NCBI RefSeq assembly: GCF_003171715.1
Contig: NZ_QGHL01000012.1
Coordinates: 1 to 64,000, forward strand
From: Novosphingobium meiothermophilum
GTDB taxonomy: Bacteria > Pseudomonadota > Alphaproteobacteria > Sphingomonadales > Sphingomonadaceae
DNA length: 64,000 nt
Reading direction: 5' to 3'
Part shown: piece after piece, positions 17,343-26,545 of the stretch
How the letters are laid out: the number at the start of each line of letters is the position of its first letter
Numbering within the stretch: position 1 is the stretch's first letter
Translations under genes and position numbers: made by a program
The notes under the pieces: generated by a model
Told to the model about the DNA's origin: nothing
The model's database searches: none
What the model saw: the letters and a program-made list of their open reading frames with translations, nothing else

Positions 17343-18602
17343 ATGAATGACGTGATGCAGCATGGGGGCACGGTCGATGCCAATCGGGGCCAGTTGATGG
17401 CACGCGGTGCGGGCATCGCGCTGGTCATGCTGCTTTTTCTCGGAAATGCGCTGAACTATGTCGATCGGCAGGTTCTTGCCCTGCTGAAGCCCACTCTTGA
17501 GGCAGAGTTCGGCTGGACCGACAGCGATTATGCGCACCTTGGCTCCTCGTTTCAGATCGCGGCGGCGGGAACGCTGCTGTTCGTCGGCTGGTTCGTTGAT
17601 CGTCTGGGGGTGCGGGTGGCCTATGCCGTTGCTGTCACGGTGTGGAGTGCGGCCGGCATGGCCCATGCTCTGGCGCAGACGGTGCAGCAATTCGTGGCGG
17701 CGCGCATCGTTCTGGCAGCGGGCGAATCCGTCTCGACACCGGCCGGGCTGAAAGCGGCGGCCACTTATCTTCCCGTTGGTCAACGCAATTTTGCCATCGG
17801 GCTGGTCAATACCGCCCCCAATATCGGCGCGATTCTCACGCCCCTGATAATCCCGCCCTTTGCACTGGCGTTTGGCTGGAAGGCGGCCTTTGTCGTCACC
17901 GGGGCACTGGGTTTCCTGTGGCTTGCGGGCTGGTGGTGGGGCACGCGCAACCTGCGGCCCATCGGCAATGCCCCCGAACGCGCCCGTGTGCCGTGGCGCG
18001 CACTTCTTTCTGACCGCCGGACATGGACCGTCATCGGCGCCAAGTTCTGCACCGATGCCGTCTGGTGGTTCGTGCTTTTCTGGATGCCCGATTTCTTCAA
18101 CCGGCAGTTCGGCCTGGGGCAGGGCGCGCTGGGCTGGCCGATTGCCATCATCTTCACGCTGGCAGCACTGGGCGCCCTGACTTCTGGCGGGCTTTACCCG
18201 ATCCTGCTTGGCCGAGGCTACAGCGTGAACCGGGCGCGCAAGACATCCATGCTGTTCTACGCGCTCGTCGTTCTGGCGATGCCGCTTTCCTTGCAGACGG
18301 GCAATCCCTGGCTCGCCGCCGTGCTGATAGGGCTTGGTCTGTTTGCCCATCAGGGCTTTTCCACGAACGTCTTCGGCATGACCGCCGACGTGATCCCTGC
18401 CACCCGCGTTGCCAGTGTAATCGCGCTTGGCGCCGTGGCCGGAAATCTTTCCGGCACGGCCATCATCGAGTTTGCCGGATGGTCTCTGGGCAACGGGCTT
18501 GGCTACATTCCGCTTTTTGCCCTGTGCGGCAGTGCCTATCTCGTCGCTCTGGGATTCATTCACCTGATGTTGCCCCGGCTGGAACTCGCCGCCGGGCAAT
18601 AG
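17343..18602 (+). CDS. MFS transporter, anion:cation symporter (ExuT-like) type
   Basis: A 419-residue, 12-helix major facilitator. NALNYVDRQVLALLKP in helix 1 is the signature of the sugar-acid/anion symporter branch (hexuronate, galactonate and similar acids). The ATG at 17343 follows GGGAGAG; an upstream TTG at 17313 is less likely. It lies between the sulfite-disposal genes and the sulfoquinovose TBDR, so an anionic sugar such as sulfoquinovose or sulfoquinovosyl glycerol is a natural substrate (inference); no ABC importer for it is present. Confidence 0.88.
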   Translation: MNDVMQHGGTVDANRGQLMARGAGIALVMLLFLGNALNYVDRQVLALLKPTLEAEFGWTDSDYAHLGSSFQIAAAGTLLFVGWFVDRLGVRVAYAVAVTVWSAAGMAHALAQTVQQFVAARIVLAAGESVSTPAGLKAAATYLPVGQRNFAIGLVNTAPNIGAILTPLIIPPFALAFGWKAAFVVTGALGFLWLAGWWWGTRNLRPIGNAPERARVPWRALLSDRRTWTVIGAKFCTDAVWWFVLFWMPDFFNRQFGLGQGALGWPIAIIFTLAALGALTSGGLYPILLGRGYSVNRARKTSMLFYALVVLAMPLSLQTGNPWLAAVLIGLGLFAHQGFSTNVFGMTADVIPATRVASVIALGAVAGNLSGTAIIEFAGWSLGNGLGYIPLFALCGSAYLVALGFIHLMLPRLELAAGQ

Positions 18603-18853
18603 GACAAGCCTTCACAGAGGCGGGAGCAGGCACTGGTGGCGTAGCGTCGGTGCCTGTTCTGCTGCGTCGATGGGCATGTCTCCGCAAAGAGCTCCGCGCC
18701 CTGACAAAGGCTGCGTAACGTAGGCGCAGTGCGACAAGGCTCTGCGCCCGTTGCTTATTTCCCGCGTATCAGCAAGATCGTCGAGCCAGCCTTGCATGGC
18801 ACGGAGCTGAGAGCGGGGAAGGGTAGCCACGTAAGTCCCGGCGGCGAAAAAAA
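18603..18853. other. Intergenic region without recognised gene
   Basis: Between the MFS gene and the terminator of the next TBDR. I see no convincing coding sequence; a minus-strand frame at 18612-18830 (72 codons) has no ribosome site and no family features. Confidence 0.5.
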
Positions 18854-18881
18854 GAGACCCCGGACTGCTGTCCGGGGTCTC
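18854..18881 (-). terminator. Rho-independent terminator of the sulfoquinovose TBDR
   Basis: A perfect 12-bp stem (GAGACCCCGGAC / GTCCGGGGTCTC) with a four-base loop, followed on the minus strand by seven T residues. It lies 35 bp after the TBDR stop and is the best intrinsic terminator in the window. Confidence 0.9.
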
Positions 18882-18915
18882 GTCCCGTCAGGAATGAGGG
18901 GTCGACGGGCGACGC

Positions 18916-21252
18916 TTACCTGATCTTCGCGCGCAGGCTCACGCCAAAGTAGCGGTCGGCATCGCGGGGGATTTGCAGGCGCTGGCCCGCGCTCACGTTG
19001 AGCAGGGCATAAGCCTTGTCCGTGATGTTCCGCGCATGAAGCGTCAGGCGATAGAGGTCATCCGGATCGGAGAAGCCGATGCTGGCATTCCAGATGCCAT
19101 AGGCATCGATCGGTCCGGATTCACCCAGATCGGAGAACTGCTTGCTGACATGGCGGAAGTCGGTGTCGAGATAGACTTTCACCCCGCCCAGATCACGCTC
19201 GTAGCTGCCACCCAGCGTGTAGGTGAACTTCGGCGCCAGCGGCAGACGCGTGCCATTGCGCGCGTCCGGCGCGTTGGTCAGCGGGTTGGGGTTGAACTTC
19301 TTGACCTTGGCATCGGCATAGGCCCCGCTCGCGCGCAGGGTCAGGCCGTCAACCGGAACTGTCAGCAGGTCGACTTCGAAACCTTCGCTCTTCACCGAGC
19401 CGGCATTGGTCAGGTTGGAAACGACCGCCCCGTTGAGCAGCACGAAGTTGTTGGCCTGGAAACCGTTGTAGGTGACGGTGAAGGCCGCGGCGTTGAACTG
19501 CACGCGGTTGTTCAGGAACTGCGACTTCAGACCCACTTCGAAAGCGTCTGAGGTTTCCTCGTCGATCGGCACCGCGTTGGTGGGGGCGGTGTGGTTGAAG
19601 AACACGTTGAACGCAGGCCCCTTGTAGCCGCGGGTGTAGCTTCCGTAGAGCATCACGTCGCGCGAGGGCGTGTATTGCAGGACGGCGCGGCCCGAAAGGT
19701 TGCCGTTGCTGCTGCTGCCGCGCGAGGTGTTGGTGCCGTTGCCGCCCGATGCAATCGTGCCGCCTGCCGGGCTTCCCGAAACGCCGGGGCCGGTGGCAGG
19801 TGCGCCATTGGTTGCGTTCACGCCCGGTGCGCGGGTGTGGGTGAACTCAAGATCATCCCAGGTATAGCGCAGGCCGCCGATCAGCGAGAGCTGCTCGGTA
19901 AGGCGATAGGTGGCCTGTCCGAAGACGGCATAGTTGCGCACCTTCACGTCGCTGAACGAGGTGGCGGTGGGGAAGATCGTGTTGACCGTATCGGCAAGGT
20001 TGCAGGGCCGCGCGCCCGAAGCCGCCACCGGCAAGGTTGAAGTGGCGCAGGTGATGGTGCGGCGCGTGAAGTCCTGCTGGTTGTCCGATCCCCAGGCGAA
20101 TGCGCCTACCTGATAGAAGAACGGCTTTGTCTGATCGGAAGCAAGGCGCACTTCAAGGCTGAGCTGCTGCGTGCGCACCACGCCGTTGTCATGCAGTTCG
20201 CCGGTTCCCACGATCGGGCGCGGCAGGAAATCGCCTTCGCGGATTTCCTCGTTGCGCCAGTTGCGATAGCCCGCAATCACGCTCAGCACGTGGCTTTCGA
20301 ATACGTCGAAATCGCCCGTCGCGGTAAGGCTCCACTGGCGGTCGCGCGTGCGGGTGACAAGGTTGTGGTTGACGAAGCGCTGGCCAAGCCCCTGTGCCAC
20401 GCCGCCCGGAAGGCCAAGCTCGGCGTCAAGCACCGCGCCCCGGCTGACCGTGGTCACGTCGGCGCAGCAATCGTCATCGGCCTCGAAATAGTCGGCGATC
20501 AGGCGCAGGCGCGCGCCGCCCTTGTCATAATCGAGGATGCCGCGTGCACCATAGTGTTCGTAGCCGTTGATCTTCTCGTTGCGGCCACCAAAGACATTGG
20601 TGATGTTGCCATCGAACGAGCCGTAGAAGCCGGTGATGCGCCCGGACAGCCCTTCTGCGAGCGGGCCGGAAACCGCGGCGCGAAGCCGGTATTCCTTGCC
20701 TTCGAACCATTCGGCGCGGGCTTCGGCCTCAAGCGTGTCGGTGCCGCCCTTGGAAACCATGTTGACGAGGCCCGCCGATGCGTTCTTCCCGAACAGCGTG
20801 CCCTGCGGACCGCGCAGCACCTCGATCCGTTCAAGATCGACCAGATCCATGAAAGCCTGGCCCGACCGGCTGAGGACGACGCCATCGACAACGGTCGACA
20901 CGCTCGGTTCTGCGGCCACCGAGAAGGTGATCGTGCCCACGCCGCGCATCACGATGGCGCTGTTGGCGCTCGTCGTGCCCTTGCGGAACGTTACCGAGGG
21001 GACGAGGCGGGTGATGCCTTCAAGGCTCGTGGTGCCGGTGGACTCAAGGCGGTCGGCCGTGACCGCGCTGATCGCGATCGGCACGGTCTGGATGTTTTCC
21101 TTCACCTTCTGTGCGGTGACGACGATTTCACCGATGCCGCCGCTGGTTTCCTCGGATGCCTCCTGGGCATGGCCCTGTGCGGCAACCGCCAGCGACAGGG
21201 CGCTTGCCGATGCGGCAAGCACGCGTGCAACGGGTAATCTGGTAAAGCTCAT
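18916..21252 (-). CDS. TonB-dependent receptor, candidate sulfoquinovoside importer
   Basis: A 778-residue TBDR: Sec signal ending GHAQ, EIVVTAQKVKENIQTVP at the N-terminus, plug signature LRGPQGTLFGKNASAG, and a full barrel ending in SLRAKIR. The start at 21252 follows CAGGGAGAG; the longer frame back to 21354 has no such site. It is divergent from the sulfoquinovosidase operon with 160 bp between, so it should be co-induced and bring sulfoquinovosyl glycerol or the diacylglycerol into the periplasm. Confidence 0.92.
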   Translation of the reverse strand: MSFTRLPVARVLAASASALSLAVAAQGHAQEASEETSGGIGEIVVTAQKVKENIQTVPIAISAVTADRLESTGTTSLEGITRLVPSVTFRKGTTSANSAIVMRGVGTITFSVAAEPSVSTVVDGVVLSRSGQAFMDLVDLERIEVLRGPQGTLFGKNASAGLVNMVSKGGTDTLEAEARAEWFEGKEYRLRAAVSGPLAEGLSGRITGFYGSFDGNITNVFGGRNEKINGYEHYGARGILDYDKGGARLRLIADYFEADDDCCADVTTVSRGAVLDAELGLPGGVAQGLGQRFVNHNLVTRTRDRQWSLTATGDFDVFESHVLSVIAGYRNWRNEEIREGDFLPRPIVGTGELHDNGVVRTQQLSLEVRLASDQTKPFFYQVGAFAWGSDNQQDFTRRTITCATSTLPVAASGARPCNLADTVNTIFPTATSFSDVKVRNYAVFGQATYRLTEQLSLIGGLRYTWDDLEFTHTRAPGVNATNGAPATGPGVSGSPAGGTIASGGNGTNTSRGSSSNGNLSGRAVLQYTPSRDVMLYGSYTRGYKGPAFNVFFNHTAPTNAVPIDEETSDAFEVGLKSQFLNNRVQFNAAAFTVTYNGFQANNFVLLNGAVVSNLTNAGSVKSEGFEVDLLTVPVDGLTLRASGAYADAKVKKFNPNPLTNAPDARNGTRLPLAPKFTYTLGGSYERDLGGVKVYLDTDFRHVSKQFSDLGESGPIDAYGIWNASIGFSDPDDLYRLTLHARNITDKAYALLNVSAGQRLQIPRDADRYFGVSLRAKIR

Positions 21253-21316
21253 GATGTCTCTCCCTGCTTGAATGCGGTCTTTCAAGGGTGGCAATCTCCC
21301 TTGCGGTCGGCCGCGA

Positions 21317-21363
21317 TTGACGCTTGATCTGCTATGGCCGTCTCGATATGTCAAGCGGTGTCA
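21317..21363. promoter_or_regulatory. Candidate promoter/operator between TBDR and sulfoquinovosidase genes
   Basis: On the minus strand TTGACA (21354-21349) is a possible -35 for the TBDR. The 15-mer TGTCAAGCGGTGTCA (21349-21363) has related five-base ends and could be an operator half-overlapping it; CGCTTGA (21321-21327) and TCAAGCG (21351-21357) form a wider inverted repeat. The local LacI regulator is the expected binder. The match is imperfect. Confidence 0.3.
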
Positions 21364-21412
21364 GAAGAACGGACACGGCCTGCGGTCATTTCGCCACAGT
21401 CGCGCCGCCGGG

Positions 21413-23437
21413 ATGAGGAAAATCACGTTGGAACTGCGGTTCGAGACGGGAAATGAAGGGTTCGAGCTCCGATTCGGGGATCGTCTCGTTCTGCGTCATG
21501 CGCTCGATTGTCCTGCGGTGGTCATTGCGCGTGGCAACCCCGACGTGCTGATGTATCGCGGCAACTTCCGCATTTCCGACGCACCGCATGATGTGCTTGC
21601 CCCTACCGCATGGCGTTCGTGCGAGAGCGGCGTGGAACTGCTCCACGACGACGAGGCGGTTGTCCGGCTGACTGCTGCGGGCAACGTGATCGATGTGCGC
21701 GCGCTGCGACCGGGCCATGATCGCCTGCGCCTGCACTTTCATGCCGAGCCGGACGAATGCGTGTGGGGCGGCGGCGAGCAGATGAGCTATCTTGCGCTCA
21801 ACGGCCGCAGCTTTCCCGTCTGGACCAGCGAACCGGGCGTGGGCCGCGACAAGTCCACCGAACTGACCCGCATCATGGACGCCGAAGGCATGGCCGGCGG
21901 CGATTACTGGAACACCAATTACCCCCAACCCACCTTCCTCACCTCGCGCTGGCTGGCGATCCATCTTGATGCAAGCTGCTACAGCGTGCTCGATTTCACC
22001 GACCCTTCGCGCCACGCGGTCGATGTCTGGAGCGGGGCGGCCCGGTTCGAGCTTTTTGCCGATGATGGCCCGCGCGGGCTTGTCGGTCAGCTTTCGTCCC
22101 GGTTCGGGCGCCAGCCGGAACTGCCCGAATGGGCCATCGGCGGGGCGATTGTCGGGCTGAAATCAGGCGCATCCAGCTTTGACAGGCTTGAGCGTTTCAT
22201 CGCTGCGGGGGCCGCCGTTTCGGGCTTGTGGTGCGAGGACTGGGCCGGCATCCGCGAAACCAGTTTCGGCCGCCGCCTGTTCTGGGACTGGCATAGCGGC
22301 GCGCGCAGTGCCGAGCGCTATCCTGATCTGCGCGGGCATATTGCCGCGCTGGCCGAACGCGGCATCCGTTTCCTTGCCTATGCCAATCCCTATATCGCGG
22401 TCGACGGCGATCTTTACGATGAAGCGCGGGCGGGCGGGCATTTCTGCCTTCGTCAGGATAGCGACGAGGTCCATCTCGTCGATTTCGGCGAGTTTGATTG
22501 CGGCGTTGTTGACTTTACCCGCGCCGAAACGCGCGCGTGGTTTGCCGAACGCATTCTGGGGCGCGAGATGCTGGATATCGGCATTTCCGGCTGGATGGCC
22601 GATTTCGGCGAATATCTGCCCACCGATCTGCGCCTGGCCGATGGTTCGGACCCGATGGAGGCGCACAACCGCTGGCCCGTGCTCTGGGCCGAGGTCAACG
22701 CCATGGCGCTGGCATCGCGCGGCAGGACCGGCGATGCCCTGTTCTTCATGCGAGCGGGGTTTTCGGGCGTTCAGGCATTCTGCCCCCTGCTCTGGGCCGG
22801 GGACCAGTCGGTCGATTTCACCCGCCATGACGGCATTGGCACGGTCATCACGGGCGCGCTTTCGGCTGGTCTGGTCGGCAATGCCTACAGCCATTCGGAC
22901 TGTGGCGGCTACACTTCGCTGCATGGCAATGTGCGCACGGCCGAACTGATGCAGCGCTGGTGCGAGCTGGCCGCCTTCGCACCGGTCATGCGCAGCCACG
23001 AAGGCAACCGTCCGGACGAAAACCTTCAGTATGACAGCAACGACGAGCTGCTGGCCTGCTTTGCCCGCTGGAGCCGCGTGCATGCCCATCTTGCGCCTTA
23101 TGTCCGCCATCTGACCCATGAGGCGCGCAGCCACGGCCTGCCAGCGCAGCGCCCCCTGTTCCTGCACCATCCGCAGGAAACCGCGCTCTTTACCGTGCAG
23201 GACCAGTTCCTCTACGGTGCCGACCTGCTGGTGGCGCCGGTCATCGAGGAAGGTGCTGTGTCGCGCCGGGTGATCCTTCCGGGAACACATGTCTGGCGGC
23301 ATTGCTGGACGGGCGAGGACTTCGCTCCGGGCGCGCATGACATTTCTGCTCCGATCGGGCAGCCACCCGTGTTCTACCGGCCGGACAGCGCCTTTGCGCC
23401 GCTGTTCGCAGGGCTGAAAGGGGTGCTGGAAGGATGA
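21413..23437 (+). CDS. smoI: Sulfoquinovosidase (GH31, YihQ/SmoI type)
   Basis: A 674-residue GH31 enzyme (E. coli YihQ is 678) that cleaves sulfoquinovosides such as sulfoquinovosyl glycerol. The nucleophile is D397 in SGWMADFGEYLP, a motif specific to sulfoquinovosidases, and the acid/base is D464 in WAGDQSVDF; their spacing of 67 equals that of D405/D472 in YihQ. R288 and W291 in SFGRRLFWDW match the Arg-x-x-Trp pair that holds the sulfonate. No signal peptide, so cytoplasmic. The ATG at 21413 has no strong ribosome site. It overlaps the regulator gene downstream as ATGA. Confidence 0.92.
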   Translation: MRKITLELRFETGNEGFELRFGDRLVLRHALDCPAVVIARGNPDVLMYRGNFRISDAPHDVLAPTAWRSCESGVELLHDDEAVVRLTAAGNVIDVRALRPGHDRLRLHFHAEPDECVWGGGEQMSYLALNGRSFPVWTSEPGVGRDKSTELTRIMDAEGMAGGDYWNTNYPQPTFLTSRWLAIHLDASCYSVLDFTDPSRHAVDVWSGAARFELFADDGPRGLVGQLSSRFGRQPELPEWAIGGAIVGLKSGASSFDRLERFIAAGAAVSGLWCEDWAGIRETSFGRRLFWDWHSGARSAERYPDLRGHIAALAERGIRFLAYANPYIAVDGDLYDEARAGGHFCLRQDSDEVHLVDFGEFDCGVVDFTRAETRAWFAERILGREMLDIGISGWMADFGEYLPTDLRLADGSDPMEAHNRWPVLWAEVNAMALASRGRTGDALFFMRAGFSGVQAFCPLLWAGDQSVDFTRHDGIGTVITGALSAGLVGNAYSHSDCGGYTSLHGNVRTAELMQRWCELAAFAPVMRSHEGNRPDENLQYDSNDELLACFARWSRVHAHLAPYVRHLTHEARSHGLPAQRPLFLHHPQETALFTVQDQFLYGADLLVAPVIEEGAVSRRVILPGTHVWRHCWTGEDFAPGAHDISAPIGQPPVFYRPDSAFAPLFAGLKGVLEG

Positions 23438-24447
23438 GCGAGCGGGCCAACATCAGGGACGTGGCAGCGAAGGCGGGCGTTGCGGTGAAGACCGTGAGCC
23501 GCGTGCTGAACGGCCATCCCTATGTCAGTGCCGATACCAAGGCGCGCGTCGAGGAAGCGATGCGCGCGCTCGACTTCCGGCCAAGCGTTGCCGCGCGCAT
23601 CCTTTCGGGCGCCAAATCGAACCAGATCGCGCTGATCTACGACAATCACAGCCCCTACTACATGTTCCAGATCCAGACCGGCTGCTGGGACTTCTGCCGC
23701 GCCAACGGCATCCGTCTGCTGGCCCAGCCGGTCGATGTGGCCGATCCGCAAGTGGGTGAGCAGGTGCGCGGACTGGTAACGGAAACGCATGTCGACGGGA
23801 TCATCCTGTCATCGCCCGTGACCGATTGCGACCCCGTGCTGCGCGCGCTGGAATCGCTCGACATTCCCTTTGTTCGCATTTCGCCGGGCACCAACCACGC
23901 GCTGACCAGTTCGGTGTTCATGGACGATGCGCAGGCCGCCGACGACATGACCACGCATCTCATCAACGCGGGGCATCGGCGCATCGGGTTCATCAAGGGG
24001 CACCCCAATCACATGGCCTCCGATGATCGCCTGTTCGGTTATCGCCGCGCGCTCGACAGGGCGGGGCTGCCCTATGACCCCGTGCTGGTTTGCGATGGCG
24101 CGTTCGATTTCGATTCAGGCGTTCGCGGCGGGCGCATGCTGCTGGACCTTGCCAACCGGCCAACCGCAATTTTTGCCTCGAACGATGACATGGCCGCCGG
24201 TGTGCTGGCGGTGGCGCATGACCGGGGCATAGCTGTGCCGGCCCAGCTTTCGGTTGCCGGTTTCGACGATACCACGCTGGCGCGCACGGTCTGGCCGCCA
24301 CTGACCACGATCCATCAGCCGATGGCCGAACTGGCGCGCACGGCAACGGAAATCCTCATTGCTGGTGGCGACATCACCCACCGCCGCCTGCCCCACACCC
24401 TAGTAGAGCGCGGATCGGTCGCGCCGCCAGACAGGACTGTTTCATGA
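23434..24447 (+). CDS. LacI-family regulator of the sulfoquinovose operon
   Basis: A 337-residue LacI-family protein: HTH NIRDVAAKAGVAVKTVSRVLNG (about 4-25), hinge FRPSVAARILSG, then a sugar-binding effector domain. It is sandwiched by ATGA overlaps between the sulfoquinovosidase and the reductase gene. Regulators of this family sit in many sulfoquinovose clusters; sulfoquinovose or its glycoside is the expected inducer. Confidence 0.9.
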   Translation: MSERANIRDVAAKAGVAVKTVSRVLNGHPYVSADTKARVEEAMRALDFRPSVAARILSGAKSNQIALIYDNHSPYYMFQIQTGCWDFCRANGIRLLAQPVDVADPQVGEQVRGLVTETHVDGIILSSPVTDCDPVLRALESLDIPFVRISPGTNHALTSSVFMDDAQAADDMTTHLINAGHRRIGFIKGHPNHMASDDRLFGYRRALDRAGLPYDPVLVCDGAFDFDSGVRGGRMLLDLANRPTAIFASNDDMAAGVLAVAHDRGIAVPAQLSVAGFDDTTLARTVWPPLTTIHQPMAELARTATEILIAGGDITHRRLPHTLVERGSVAPPDRTVS

Positions 24448-25358
24448 GCGAACTGCCCCTACCATCTGCCACGCGCCTCCTTGGAAAGAGCGGCATTGCC
24501 GTCTCGACCATTGCCTGGGGCATGTGGCGTCTTGCCGAGGATGGCCGCACCGCGGCCGATGCCGCGCGGCTGGTTCACGCCGCGCTCGATGCAGGGATCA
24601 CCTTCCTCGATACAGCCGACATCTATGGCTTTGACGGCACCGGCGGCTTTGGCGATGCAGAAGCGCTTCTGGGCGAGGTGCTGGCTGTCGAACCTTCGCT
24701 GCGCCAGCGCATGGTGCTGGCCACCAAGGGCGGTATCCTGCCCCCGCTGCCCTATGATCAGAGCGCGGACTACCTGCGCAAGGCGATCGAGGATTCGCTG
24801 CGCCGCCTGAAGGTTGACGTGATCGACCTGTGGCAGATCCACCGGCCTGACATTCTCGCCCATCCGCAGGAAGTGGCGCGTGTGCTGGATGATGCGGTGG
24901 CATCGGGCAAGGTGCGCGCGCTCGGCGTGTCGAACTTCACCATGGCGCAGATTGCTGCGCTCGATCATTTCCTCGGTTCCGGTCTGGCAACGACCCAGCC
25001 CGAAATCAGCCCGCTGCGCATTACCTGCTTCGAGAATGGCGAACTGGATCAGGCGATGATGCTGGGCCTGACGCCGATGGCATGGTCGCCGCTTGGCGGA
25101 GGGCGTCTCGCCTCGCCCGAAACCGCGCGCGACAAAGCCGTGGCCGCAGCGCTGGATGCGGTGGCCGAAGCGCAGGGCGTTTCCCGCACGGTGGCGGCCT
25201 ATGCGTGGCTCATGGCGCATCCTGCGGGCATCGTGCCGATCATCGGATCGCAGAAGGCTGAACGCATTGCCGAAGGAGCTGAGGCGCTGAACGTGCGCTG
25301 GACGCGCCAGGAGTGGTATGCCGTGCTTGTCGCGGCAAGGGGAGAGCGGCTGCCGTAA
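24444..25358 (+). CDS. smoB: Aldo-keto reductase, likely 6-oxoglucose reductase (SmoB type)
   Basis: A 304-residue AKR with the catalytic set visible: D and Y in FLDTADIYG, K in LATKGG, H in QIHRPD. In the sulfo-SMO pathway this enzyme reduces the 6-oxo-D-glucose made by the monooxygenase to glucose. That role is assigned from its place between sulfoquinovosidase, regulator and monooxygenase genes, all overlapping or closely spaced; the sequence alone shows only the family. Confidence 0.82.
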   Translation: MSELPLPSATRLLGKSGIAVSTIAWGMWRLAEDGRTAADAARLVHAALDAGITFLDTADIYGFDGTGGFGDAEALLGEVLAVEPSLRQRMVLATKGGILPPLPYDQSADYLRKAIEDSLRRLKVDVIDLWQIHRPDILAHPQEVARVLDDAVASGKVRALGVSNFTMAQIAALDHFLGSGLATTQPEISPLRITCFENGELDQAMMLGLTPMAWSPLGGGRLASPETARDKAVAAALDAVAEAQGVSRTVAAYAWLMAHPAGIVPIIGSQKAERIAEGAEALNVRWTRQEWYAVLVAARGERLP

Positions 25359-25452
25359 AGGCCCGCACAGGATTGAAACGCAAGGGCGCACGGCACCGTT
25401 TCGCGGTTCTGCCGGCAAGGAGACGCGCCCGCTGCATGAAGGAGAGGCAAAG

Positions 25453-26541
25453 ATGGCCGAACAGAATTGCGAAATCGCCTGGTTCTCGGCGCTGTGCGAC
25501 GACGATTACGAGTTCCTCGGCGTGCCCGACAAGTATCTCCAGTCAAGCTGGGAGCATTGCCGCAACATCGTCCTGCGCGCCGAAGAGGGCGGCTTCGACA
25601 ACATCCTGCTGCCATCCGGCTATCAGCTGGGGCTTGATACCACTGCGTTTGCAGCCGCCGTGGCCACGCAGGTGCGCCGCATCAAGCTGCTGTGGGCCAC
25701 GCGTATGGGCGAGGACTGGCCGCCGCAGCTCGCCCGCCGCATCGCCACGCTGGACCGTATCCTTGGCCCCAATGCAGCGGGCACCGGCGGACGGCTGAAT
25801 GTCAACATCATCTCGTCCGACATGCCGGGCGAAACCATCGCCAGCGGTCCGCGCTACGCCCGTGCGACCGAGATCATGAAGATCGTGCGCACGCTGCTCA
25901 ACGGCGAGCATCTCGACTTTCAGGGCGAGTTCTACAAGCTCAAGCTCGATCCGCCGCGCATCGGCACCATTTCGGGCAAGTGCCCCGCGTTCTACTTCGG
26001 CGGTCTTTCGCACGATGCGCGCGAATGCGCTGCCGAGGCCAGCGACGTTTACCTGATGTGGCCCGATACGATGGACAAGGTGCGCGAGACCATTGCCGAC
26101 ATGAAGGCGCGCGCCGCCCGCTTTGGCCGCACGCTGAAGTTCGGCTACCGCGTCCATGTGATCGTGCGCGAGACCGAGGATGAAGCGCGCGCCTATGCCG
26201 ACCGGCTCCTGTCCAAGCTGGACGACGAGGCGGGCAAGGCGATCCGCGAAAAGTCGCTCGATGCCAGGAACTACGGCGTGCAGCGCCAGCAGGAACTGCG
26301 CGGGGCGGCCGATGGCGACGGGTTTGTCGAAGAGAACCTGTGGACCGGGATCGGGCGCGCAAGATCGGGCTGCGGCGCGGCGATTGTCGGCACGCCCGAT
26401 CAGGTGCTGGCCAAGCTGCGCGCCTATCAGGCCGAGGGGATCGAGGCGTTCATCCTTTCAGGCTATCCGCATGTGCAGGAAGCCGACATGTTTGCCCGCT
26501 ATGTGCTTCCGCACATCAAGCACGGGCCGCTGAACATCTGA
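25453..26541 (+). CDS. smoC: Sulfoquinovose monooxygenase (SsuD-like flavin enzyme)
   Basis: A 362-residue bacterial-luciferase-fold monooxygenase of the alkanesulfonate (SsuD) branch: SALCDDDYEFLG at the start, LLPSGYQLGLDTTAFAAAVA, TGGRLNVNIIS and RYARATEIMKIV are SsuD-like segments. It would cleave the C-S bond of sulfoquinovose with O2 and reduced FMN, giving 6-oxoglucose and sulfite. The ATG at 25453 follows AAGGAGAGG. Close SsuD relatives act on plain alkanesulfonates; the sulfoquinovosidase and AKR neighbours decide for sulfoquinovose. Confidence 0.88.
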   Translation: MAEQNCEIAWFSALCDDDYEFLGVPDKYLQSSWEHCRNIVLRAEEGGFDNILLPSGYQLGLDTTAFAAAVATQVRRIKLLWATRMGEDWPPQLARRIATLDRILGPNAAGTGGRLNVNIISSDMPGETIASGPRYARATEIMKIVRTLLNGEHLDFQGEFYKLKLDPPRIGTISGKCPAFYFGGLSHDARECAAEASDVYLMWPDTMDKVRETIADMKARAARFGRTLKFGYRVHVIVRETEDEARAYADRLLSKLDDEAGKAIREKSLDARNYGVQRQQELRGAADGDGFVEENLWTGIGRARSGCGAAIVGTPDQVLAKLRAYQAEGIEAFILSGYPHVQEADMFARYVLPHIKHGPLNI

Positions 26542-26545
26542 TAGG

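Noticed and set aside
17289-18599. Long open frame on the minus strand opposite the MFS transporter gene
   Set aside because: It is rich in Arg, Gln, Gly and Pro without any domain; the plus strand encodes a clear 12-helix transporter with a good ribosome site. High GC creates long antisense frames.
18612-18830. Small minus-strand gene of 72 codons
   Set aside because: No ribosome site, no homology that I can see, and composition like neighbouring non-coding DNA.
22163-23338. Long minus-strand frame opposite the sulfoquinovosidase gene
   Set aside because: No family features, and the opposite frame has all catalytic motifs of GH31.
21413-23437. Ordinary alpha-glucosidase or alpha-xylosidase of family GH31
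   Set aside because: The SGWMADFGEYLP nucleophile motif, the R-x-x-W pair and the monooxygenase/AKR neighbours point to sulfoquinovosides.
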